This document shows, one piece after another, positions 1-5,355 of a stretch of 6,156 nt of DNA; the stretch's first letter is position 1; each line of letters opens with the position of its first letter. The stretch is taken from NCBI GenBank assembly GCA_019115725.1, contig DXCY01000257.1, positions 1 to 6,156 of the forward strand, in the 5' to 3' direction. The DNA comes from Candidatus Luteimonas excrementigallinarum. GTDB lineage: Bacteria; Pseudomonadota; Gammaproteobacteria; Xanthomonadales; Xanthomonadaceae. A program made the translations under genes and the position numbers. The notes beneath the pieces are model-generated. The model worked only from the letters and a program-made list of their open reading frames with translations, searched no databases and was not told where the DNA came from.

Positions 1-351
1 AGGCGGCGGCGCGGGCGTATCCATTGGTGAAGGGGTGTCGAAGACCACCGGCGGATCATCCGGCGGCGGCGGCAGCGGCGACGGCTGCGGCGGCGACAGC
101 TCCTTGATCTCCGGCGGCTGTTCCGGTTCCGGCGGCGGCGGCGGGGGAGGCGGGGGCGGCGGCGGCGGTTCGATGATCACCACCTGGGTCACATCTTCCC
201 TTTCCGCATCGGTAGCGGGCGGGTTGACCGGAGCCAGGAGCAGCAGCACGGCGGCCACATGGAAAGTGATCACCATGGTGAAGCCGGCGATGCGCGCCCA
301 ATCCAGGCCTGGGTCCTGGCCCGTCTCGGTGTTCGGCAAGCGTTGCGTCAT
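1..351 (-). CDS. tonB: TonB energy transducer, N-terminal 117 residues (3' end outside window)
   Basis: TonB spans the periplasm and passes energy from the inner-membrane ExbB/ExbD motor to outer-membrane receptors for iron complexes, vitamin B12 or sugars. The visible part has the TonB N-terminal plan: a short cytoplasmic segment (1-20), one uncleaved signal anchor (about 21-41, ending AAVLLLLAP) with a histidine at residue 31 inside the membrane segment, like the essential His of E. coli TonB, then an acidic linker and a proline-rich periplasmic spacer with 13 consecutive prolines at about 62-74 and further PPPP runs. The C-terminal domain that contacts the TonB box lies beyond position 1. 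ATG at 351 is the only conventional start after the in-frame stop about 35 codons upstream; its ribosome binding site is poor. exbB/exbD are expected further left but are not seen. Another proline-rich anchored protein is possible but less likely. Confidence 0.85.
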   Translation of the reverse strand, partial: MTQRLPNTETGQDPGLDWARIAGFTMVITFHVAAVLLLLAPVNPPATDAEREDVTQVVIIEPPPPPPPPPPPPPEPEQPPEIKELSPPQPSPLPPPPDDPPVVFDTPSPMDTPAPPP

Positions 352-438
352 GCGGAAAAACTCGAGTCTGTCCGGACGTGCGGCCCGGTTCTGGTGGTTC
401 GGAATTCCCGCTGCGTTTTGCCAACGGGAAATTCCAAG

Positions 439-467
439 TCTATACCAATGTTGTTACACGTTACCAA
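439..467 (-). promoter_or_regulatory. Candidate sigma-70 promoter of tonB
   Basis: On the minus strand a -35 element TTGGTA (462-467) and a -10 element TATAGA (439-444) are separated by exactly 17 bp; each matches the consensus at 4 of 6 positions. The predicted transcript starts near 432, giving a leader of about 80 nt before the tonB ATG at 351. The surrounding bases are clearly more AT-rich than the neighbouring genes, as expected for a promoter. This supports tonB being transcribed independently of the TPR gene. The call rests on motif matches only. Confidence 0.45.
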
Positions 468-468
468 C
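450..468. promoter_or_regulatory. Inverted repeat overlapping the tonB promoter (possible operator)
   Basis: Read on the minus strand, GTTGGTA and TAACAAC flank a 5-bp centre; six of the seven arm positions are complementary (GTTGGTA versus GTTGTTA). The dyad covers the candidate -35 hexamer and part of the spacer, where a bound repressor would block RNA polymerase. It does not resemble the Fur box, which would be the usual regulator of tonB, and I cannot name a regulator. It could also be chance. Confidence 0.3.
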
Positions 469-510
469 TGAAATAGGGCAACGATTGGCACATGCGGAGG
501 GGTGTCAGGA

Positions 511-1725
511 TCAGTTTCCGATGATCCGGCGGGCGTCTTCCGGACGCCTCACACCCTTGTCCAGGGCCTGCCGGGCGGCATCGGCGGCTTCCGCTTCCCG
601 ACCCTCGCCGTAGAGCACGCGAGCGAGATTGAGGTAGGTCTCACCACTGCTGTCCAGCGGTGCGGCCTTGCGGTAGGCCTCGATCGCCGGTTCCACCTGG
701 TCGGAGAAGTAATGCGCCTGGGCCAAGGCCAGGTAGGTCTGGTGGTTGCTTTCCAGCACCCCCTTTTCCAGGCCTTCGTTGATCACGGCAATGGCGGCAG
801 CTTCGCCTCCATCAGTGTTCAGATGCAGGGCCATGAGATTGCGGTAATCGCGGTCTTCGGTCAGCTGGCCGGAGGCACGCAGACGCTCCATGACCTCAAT
901 GGCCTTGGCGTTCTGCTCAACCTGCATGTACATGGCCGCCAGATTCATCTGCGAGCGCTTGTCGTCCGGGGAACTCGCAGCGATCTGTTCCGCCATTGCG
1001 GTGGCTTCGGCGTCACGGCCGGTTTCCGCGTAAGCAGCCATCAGGGCCTGGGTCCAGCTCGAATGGGGCTCTTCGGCCGAATCGATCGCCTCTCGCAGGG
1101 CCGGGATCGCTTCATCGTAGCGTTCAGCCTGGTAGAGCAGCTGGCCGCGCAACGCCAGATCATTCGCCTGGGTGCTGCCGGATTCCGCGAAATAGCGCTC
1201 CAACAGGGTCAGGCTCTGCTCGGTCTCTTCGTCCTGCGCGTGCAGCTGGGCCAGCATCATCATGGACTGGAAGTGATTGTTGTTGTCGAGCGCGTCGTAC
1301 TGGATCGCCTGGGCGATGTAACGCTTCGCCGCTTCGGTATCGTCAGCGTTGTAGGAAGCGTGGCCAGCCATGTTGGAGGCATAGGCCCGGTCATAATCGT
1401 TGGCCCGCTCCTGGGCGATGATGTCTTCAGCCTGCTCGACGACCTTGGCAAACTCATCATCCTGCATGGCGGCATTGAGGCGGTTCAGGCGCTGGGCCAT
1501 GCGCGAGGAAGCGCTTTCGTCCGGCGACTCACGGGTCGCGTTGGGGTAGCGATCCTCAACCTCTTCCTGCTTGTTGCTGCCGCGACGGCTGCGCTGGCAT
1601 TCCTGGGCGTCGGCTTCGGTGAGCACGGGCGAGGTAGCGGCGCTGGCGGTAGCGGGGGTGCCGCCGGCGAGAACCGCGGCAACGGCAAGGGCTATCAGCG
1701 CGGGAGCGTGGGTGGTCGATTTCAT
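511..1725 (-). CDS. Exported TPR-repeat protein upstream of tonB
   Basis: This 404-residue protein starts with a Sec-type signal peptide: basic/polar n-region, hydrophobic core at about 9-22, and a likely cleavage after the ATASA segment near residue 29, so it should act in the periplasm. After an acidic linker (about 35-75), almost the whole protein is helical tetratricopeptide repeats, about eight or nine, the clearest being about 188-216 (LALRGQLLYQAERYDEAI) and 361-390 (ETYLNLARVLYGEGREAEAA). TPRs are protein-interaction scaffolds; no catalytic motif is visible. The start at 1725 is chosen because AGGTGA sits 4 nt upstream; an in-frame ATG at 1740 would put extra residues before the signal peptide and overlap that site. 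Some gammaproteobacteria carry TPR proteins annotated as putative TonB-system components next to tonB/exb genes, and this position fits, but the role is inference. Its GC content is lower than that of its neighbours. Confidence 0.8.
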   Translation of the reverse strand: MKSTTHAPALIALAVAAVLAGGTPATASAATSPVLTEADAQECQRSRRGSNKQEEVEDRYPNATRESPDESASSRMAQRLNRLNAAMQDDEFAKVVEQAEDIIAQERANDYDRAYASNMAGHASYNADDTEAAKRYIAQAIQYDALDNNNHFQSMMMLAQLHAQDEETEQSLTLLERYFAESGSTQANDLALRGQLLYQAERYDEAIPALREAIDSAEEPHSSWTQALMAAYAETGRDAEATAMAEQIAASSPDDKRSQMNLAAMYMQVEQNAKAIEVMERLRASGQLTEDRDYRNLMALHLNTDGGEAAAIAVINEGLEKGVLESNHQTYLALAQAHYFSDQVEPAIEAYRKAAPLDSSGETYLNLARVLYGEGREAEAADAARQALDKGVRRPEDARRIIGN

Positions 1726-1729
1726 GGGG

Positions 1730-1737
1730 TCACCTTT
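1730..1737 (-). promoter_or_regulatory. Ribosome binding site of the TPR gene, deciding its start
   Basis: AAAGGTGA lies just before the ATG at 1725, with 4 nt between AGGTGA and the start codon. The hexamer matches the anti-Shine-Dalgarno complement exactly. It is the best ribosome binding site in the window and argues for 1725 over the in-frame ATG at 1738-1740. Confidence 0.7.
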
Positions 1738-1799
1738 CATCTCTGGGACGGCATCCGGGGCGCCGGGCGCACACCGGAAAACGGAATTCTGGCACAGGA

Positions 1800-1822
1800 C
1801 CGGCCGCCGAGACAGCAGCCGG
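1800..1822 (-). terminator. GC-rich hairpin downstream of the M48 gene (weak terminator candidate)
   Basis: CCGGCTGC and GCGGCCGG form an 8-bp stem with one T-G wobble and a 7-nt loop, about 20 nt after the protease stop codon. No T-tract follows, so it is not a canonical intrinsic terminator. It could slow or protect the 3' end of the message or be chance in GC-rich DNA. The rest of the 117-bp gap (1726-1842) shows no convincing promoter for the TPR gene. Confidence 0.25.
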
Positions 1823-1842
1823 GCAGGGAAAACAGGAGGCGC

Positions 1843-2646
1843 TCAGCCGCAGGCCGGCCTGCGGCCCGCGGCACGGGCCTGCTCGTAGACCGGCACCAGG
1901 CCGGTTGCGCGGGCCTGCAGTTCGCTGATGCGCGACTCCGGATTGGGATGGGTGGACAGCCACTGCGGCGGGCGGCTGCCGCCGGCGGCGATCATGTTCT
2001 GCCACAGGTCGACGGCCTTGCGCGGGTCGAAGCCGGCCTGGGCCATCAGGTCCTGGCCCACCACGTCGGCCTCGGTTTCCTGGGCGCGCGAGCCCGGCAG
2101 CAGGAAGCCCGCCTGGGCGGCGATGCTGCCGCCCTGCATGGCCGCGTTGCCGATGCCCTCGCCGTAGCGCGCACCCAGCAGGCTGCCCACCACCTGCAGG
2201 GCGCCGGCAGCACCGTACTGGCGGGTGATGCGCTCGTCATGGTGGCGGGCAATGACGTGGCCGATCTCATGCGCGACCACCGCCGCCAGCTGGTGCTGGT
2301 CGCGGGCCACGGTGAACAGGCCCGTATTCACGCCCACCTTGCCGCCCGGCAGGGCGAAGGCGTTGGGATTGTCGTCCACGAATACCGCAGCTTCCCAGGC
2401 GATCTGGCGCTGTTCTGCCGGCAGCTCGCGCACCAGCGCGTTGACCACGCAGCTGAGGTAGCTGCTCTGCTGACCACCGGCCAGGCGCTGCTCGCTCTTC
2501 ATCTGGGTGAAGGCCTGGGCGCCGAGCTGGTTGAGCTGGTCCTGGGACACCGCGCCCACGTACTGGGTGCGGCCGGTGGGCGAAGTGGTGGTGGCGCAGG
2601 CGGTGATCGTCACGGCGACAGCCAGCGCCAGGAGGAGCTTCTTCAT
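1843..2646 (-). CDS. M48-family zinc metalloprotease lipoprotein (LoiP/Oma1-like)
   Basis: This 267-residue protein is predicted to be a membrane-anchored protease that degrades or controls damaged envelope proteins. It begins with a lipoprotein signal peptide (MKKLLL, hydrophobic core) ending in the lipobox I-T-A-C with the acylated Cys at 17; the next residue is Ala, not the inner-membrane-retaining Asp, so outer-membrane attachment is expected. The catalytic HExxH motif is HEIGH at 126-130 (zinc ligands H126 and H130, catalytic E127), and the third ligand lies in ETEAD (E190, with D194) at 190-194. STHPNPESRI at 231-240 is the usual C-terminal M48 motif. All catalytic residues are present and the length is close to E. 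coli LoiP (about 250). A modest AGGGAA site lies 6 nt before the ATG. The family is secure; the exact orthologue (LoiP, YcaL or another) cannot be settled by eye. Confidence 0.92.
   Translation of the reverse strand: MKKLLLALAVAVTITACATTTSPTGRTQYVGAVSQDQLNQLGAQAFTQMKSEQRLAGGQQSSYLSCVVNALVRELPAEQRQIAWEAAVFVDDNPNAFALPGGKVGVNTGLFTVARDQHQLAAVVAHEIGHVIARHHDERITRQYGAAGALQVVGSLLGARYGEGIGNAAMQGGSIAAQAGFLLPGSRAQETEADVVGQDLMAQAGFDPRKAVDLWQNMIAAGGSRPPQWLSTHPNPESRISELQARATGLVPVYEQARAAGRRPACG
1846..1865. repeat. Perfect 20-bp palindrome at the end of the M48 coding region
   Basis: GCCGCAGGCCGGCCTGCGGC equals its own reverse complement and abuts the TGA stop (1843-1845), encoding the last residues of the protease. 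As RNA it could fold into an 8-bp stem with a 4-nt CCGG loop. A short TTTT tract follows about 13 nt beyond the stem, further than in a standard intrinsic terminator. It may help end or stabilise the transcript. Confidence 0.4.
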
Positions 2647-2679
2647 GAGGTGTTCCCTGTCCCTTGCCGGAGGGCGTTG

Positions 2680-2698
2680 CAGCCGTTTTAGTCGGCTG
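2680..2698 (-). other. Small hairpin between gyrB and the M48 gene
   Basis: CAGCCG and CGGCTG pair across a 7-nt loop, 34 nt upstream of the protease ATG. It would lie in the 5' leader if transcription starts further upstream. The stem is short and could be chance. I see no convincing promoter in this gap: the best -35-like TTTACA (2712-2717) has no acceptable -10 at the right distance. Confidence 0.2.
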
Positions 2699-2723
2699 AC
2701 GCTGAAGAATATGTAAATACGGA

Positions 2724-2753
2724 CCGGAACCGGCCAGGAAAGGCCGGTTCCGG
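2724..2753 (-). terminator. Strong hairpin after gyrB (probable terminator)
   Basis: CCGGAACCGGCC and GGCCGGTTCCGG form a perfect 12-bp stem with a 6-nt loop (TTTCCT on the minus strand), starting 10 nt after the gyrB stop codon. The position and stability are typical of a transcript end. The downstream sequence is only moderately T-rich (TCCGTATTTA), so it lacks a classic U-tract; it may still terminate, or act as a 3' stabiliser. The structure is read directly from the sequence; its function is inferred. Confidence 0.6.
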
Positions 2754-2763
2754 CGCCGCCGGA

Positions 2764-5226
2764 TCAGATGTCCAGGTTGGAGACCTTCAGCGCGTTGTCT
2801 TCGATGAAGTCGCGGCGCGGCTCCACCACATCGCCCATCAGGGTGCTGAAGATCTGGTCGGCGCCCACCGCATCCTCGATCCGCACCTGCAACAGGCGGC
2901 GGGTATCGGGATTGACCGTGGTGTCCCACAGCTGCTCGGGGTTCATTTCACCCAGGCCCTTGAAGCGCTGGATCTGGCGGCCGCGCTTGGCCTCCTCCAT
3001 CAGCCAGGCATGGGCCTGGGCGAAGTTGGTGACCGGATGGGTGCGGTTGCCGCGCAGGATCATGGCGCCCTCGCGGATCAGGCCGTGCAGCAGCTCGGCG
3101 GCCTCGCGCACCGGACGCAGTTCACCGCTTTCCAGCACCGCCAGGGGCAGGATATGGCGGTGCTCGGTGCCCATGTGGCGACGCGTGCCCAGCAGCGCCA
3201 CCGGGCGGCCGTCGGCATCGGTCTGCAGGTCCAGCGAGTACACCGGCTTGCCCGCGCCGCTCTGGTTCAGGCGCGCGGCCAGGGCGTCGAGCTCATGGCG
3301 CTCGTCGATGTTGCCGACAACGGTGTCCGGATCAAGCGGGGTGAAATCGATCAGCGCCTCGATCAGCGCCGGATCGTGGCGATGCGCGTTGCGGGCGATC
3401 GCCTCCTGGGCGCGGGCATAGACCAGCAGCAGGTTCTCCAGCGCCGGGCCCTCGATCGCCGGCTCGCCGTCGGCCGGCACCAGCGAGGCGCCCTCGACCG
3501 CATTGGAGGCCAGGTAGGCGTTCAGCGCGGCGTCGTCCTTCAGGTACAGCTCGTTCTTGCCCTGTTTGATCTTGTACAGCGGCGGCAGGCCGATATAGAC
3601 GTGGCCGCGCTCGATCAGCTCCGGCATCTGCCGGTAGAAGAAGGTCAGCAGCAGGGTGCGGATGTGGGCGCCGTCCACGTCCGCGTCGGTCATGATGATG
3701 ATCTTGTGGTAGCGCAGCTTGTCCGGATCGTAGTCGTCCTTGCCGATGCCGGTGCCGAGCGCGGTGATCAGCGTGCCGACCTGGTCGGAGGACAGCATGC
3801 GGTCGAAGCGCGCGCGTTCCACGTTGAGGATCTTGCCGCGCAGCGGCAGCACCGCCTGGTTCTTGCGGTTGCGGCCCTGTTTGGCCGAGCCGCCGGCGGA
3901 GTCACCCTCGACGATGAACAGTTCGCTGAGCGCCGGGTCCTTTTCCTGGCAGTCGGCCAGCTTGCCCGGCAGGCCGGCGATATCCAGCGCGCCCTTGCGG
4001 CGGGTCAGGTCGCGGGCCTTGCGCGCGGCCTCGCGGGCGCGGGCAGCGTCGACCGCCTTTTCGGTGATCGCCTTGGCCTCGTTGGGGTTTTCCTGCAGGA
4101 ATTCCTCCAGCCGGGCGCCAAAGGTGTGCTCCACCGCCGGTCTCACGTCCGATGAGACAAGCTTTTCCTTGGTCTGCGAGGAGAAGCTCGGATCCGGCAC
4201 CTTCACCGACAGCACGGCGATCATTCCTTCGCGCATGTCGTCGCCGGACAGCTGCACCTTGGCCTGACGGGCGACGCCGTTCTGCTCGATGTAATTGCTG
4301 AGCGTCCGGGTCAGCGCGGCGCGGAAACCCTGCAGGTGGGTACCGCCGTCCTTCTGCGGAATGTTGTTGGTGAAGCAGTACATCGTTTCCTGGTAGGAAT
4401 CGGTCCACTGCAGCGCCACTTCCACCACGATGCCGTTGTGCTCGCCGGATACCGCAATCACGTTCGGGTGCAGCGGGGTCTTGAGCTGGGCCAGATGCTC
4501 GACAAAAGAGCGGATCCCGCCCTCGTACTCGAACGTATCGCGCCGCTCCTTGCCCTCATCATCGCCCCGCTCATCGACCAGGGTGATGCGCACGCCGGAG
4601 TTCAGGAACGACAGCTCGCGCAGGCGCCTGGCGAGGATGTCGAACTGGAACTCGGTGTTGGTGAACATGTCCGAGGACGGCTTGAAGCGCAGCACCGTGC
4701 CGCGGCGATCACCGGCCGGTCCCACCACCTCGAGCGGATACTGCGGCTCGCCGTGGCGGTATTCCTGGCGGTGATGCTTGCCGTCGCGCCAGATATCCAG
4801 CGACAGGTGCTCGGACAGCGCGTTGACCACCGACACGCCCACGCCGTGCAGGCCGCCGGACACCTTGTAGCTGTTGTCGTCGAACTTACCGCCGGCATGC
4901 AGCACGGTCATGATGACCTCGGCCGCCGAAACGCCCTCTTCCTTGTGCACATCCACCGGAATACCGCGGCCGTTGTCGGACACCGACACCGATCCGTCCT
5001 GGTGGATGGTCACCACGATGTCGTCGGCATGCCCGGCCAGGGCCTCGTCGACCGCGTTGTCGACGACCTCGAACACCATGTGGTGCAGGCCGGTGCCGTC
5101 GTGCACGTCGCCGATATACATGCCCGGCCGCTTGCGCACGGCCTCCAGGCCACGCAGCACGGTAATCCGGCTGGAATCGTAGGAAGCGTTACCCACTTCC
5201 GGCGTATCGGGGGTGGTGTCAGTCAT
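2764..5226 (-). CDS. gyrB: DNA gyrase subunit B
   Basis: GyrB is the ATPase subunit of the A2B2 gyrase that introduces negative supercoils and is the target of aminocoumarins. At 820 residues it is slightly longer than E. coli GyrB (804). The GHKL ATPase domain has the N-box EVVDNAVDEALAG with catalytic E53 and N57, DNGRGIP with D84, the ATP lid GGLHGVG at 124-130, R147 (the E. coli R136 aminocoumarin-contact position), and the transducer QTK loop with K353. The Toprim domain has EGDSAGGSAKQGR from E440 and the metal-binding TDADVDG with D514, D516 and D518, then an insert of about 160 residues (about 560-740) as in proteobacterial GyrB, and the GyrA-contacting tail RFKGLGEMNPEQLWDTT. All catalytic residues are intact. 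The ATG at 5226 gives the expected N-terminus (SYDSSRITVLRGLEAVRKRP at 15-34); its ribosome binding site is weak. It follows recF after a 129-bp gap with its own promoter candidate. Confidence 0.99.
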   Translation of the reverse strand: MTDTTPDTPEVGNASYDSSRITVLRGLEAVRKRPGMYIGDVHDGTGLHHMVFEVVDNAVDEALAGHADDIVVTIHQDGSVSVSDNGRGIPVDVHKEEGVSAAEVIMTVLHAGGKFDDNSYKVSGGLHGVGVSVVNALSEHLSLDIWRDGKHHRQEYRHGEPQYPLEVVGPAGDRRGTVLRFKPSSDMFTNTEFQFDILARRLRELSFLNSGVRITLVDERGDDEGKERRDTFEYEGGIRSFVEHLAQLKTPLHPNVIAVSGEHNGIVVEVALQWTDSYQETMYCFTNNIPQKDGGTHLQGFRAALTRTLSNYIEQNGVARQAKVQLSGDDMREGMIAVLSVKVPDPSFSSQTKEKLVSSDVRPAVEHTFGARLEEFLQENPNEAKAITEKAVDAARAREAARKARDLTRRKGALDIAGLPGKLADCQEKDPALSELFIVEGDSAGGSAKQGRNRKNQAVLPLRGKILNVERARFDRMLSSDQVGTLITALGTGIGKDDYDPDKLRYHKIIIMTDADVDGAHIRTLLLTFFYRQMPELIERGHVYIGLPPLYKIKQGKNELYLKDDAALNAYLASNAVEGASLVPADGEPAIEGPALENLLLVYARAQEAIARNAHRHDPALIEALIDFTPLDPDTVVGNIDERHELDALAARLNQSGAGKPVYSLDLQTDADGRPVALLGTRRHMGTEHRHILPLAVLESGELRPVREAAELLHGLIREGAMILRGNRTHPVTNFAQAHAWLMEEAKRGRQIQRFKGLGEMNPEQLWDTTVNPDTRRLLQVRIEDAVGADQIFSTLMGDVVEPRRDFIEDNALKVSNLDI

Positions 5227-5304
5227 TCATGTATCCGGTTGTCTGGAAGCCCCGGCGGCACTGCAGCGCACCAGCGCGCCCACAGCGCCCACAAGGGGCT
5301 CAAC
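5227..5304 (-). promoter_or_regulatory. Predicted 5' leader of gyrB with tandem 9-bp repeat
   Basis: The GC-rich leader of about 78 nt holds a perfect tandem repeat (plus strand GCGCCCACA twice, 5276-5293) and can pair AGCCCC with GGGGCT (5295-5300 with 5248-5253) across it. An inverted copy of the repeat core, GTGGGCGC, sits at 5348-5355 directly after the recF stop. A 3-codon reading frame starts at the ATG at 5230 and overlaps the gyrB start. No strong Shine-Dalgarno sequence is seen. A regulatory role is speculative. Confidence 0.25.
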
Positions 5305-5310
5305 CTGTGA

Positions 5311-5319
5311 ATCATAGCA
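5311..5319 (-). promoter_or_regulatory. Candidate extended -10 promoter of gyrB
   Basis: On the minus strand, TGCTATGAT reads as an extended -10 element (TG, one base, then TATGAT, 5 of 6 to TATAAT). It lies in the short AT-richer patch of an otherwise very GC-rich gap, and no good -35 is seen upstream, as is common for extended -10 promoters. Transcription would start near 5304. gyrB often has its own promoter that responds to supercoiling; whether that applies here is inference. Confidence 0.5.
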
Positions 5320-5355
5320 TTCCGGCGCCCTCGCCCTCCGGGGCCCCGTGGGCGC

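Noticed and set aside
1726..1740. Alternative upstream start of the TPR protein at 1740
   Set aside because: It would place the strong AGGTGA ribosome binding site inside the coding region and add five residues before a normal signal peptide.
502..2691. Long open frame (729 codons) on the plus strand opposite the TPR and M48 genes
   Set aside because: It lies antisense to two well-supported genes, runs across their intergenic gap, and shows no recognisable domain. Long antisense frames are common in GC-rich DNA.
3816..3829. GTTCCACGTTGAGG in gyrB, resembling parS
   Set aside because: Only one half of the palindrome is intact (11 of 14 inner positions match), and the sequence is explained by the conserved GyrB segment LNVER.
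3836..3838. Arg at GyrB 463, where E. coli has Lys447, a quinolone-resistance position
   Set aside because: Lys to Arg keeps the charge, and Arg occurs naturally here in other bacteria; resistance changes at this site are to acidic residues.
3010..4155. Open frame of 381 codons on the plus strand inside gyrB
   Set aside because: It is wholly antisense to the conserved gyrB; the Val/Gln/Arg-rich translation is a compositional shadow of the real frame.
5219..5230. Three-codon reading frame (ATG AAT GAC TGA) overlapping the gyrB start
   Set aside because: It is too short to judge, has no ribosome binding site, and probably arises by chance from the ATGAATG sequence.
5339..5348. Palindrome CGGGGCCCCG downstream of recF as a terminator
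   Set aside because: It is only 10 bp, leaves no loop, and no T-tract follows on the transcribed strand; such sites are frequent in GC-rich DNA.
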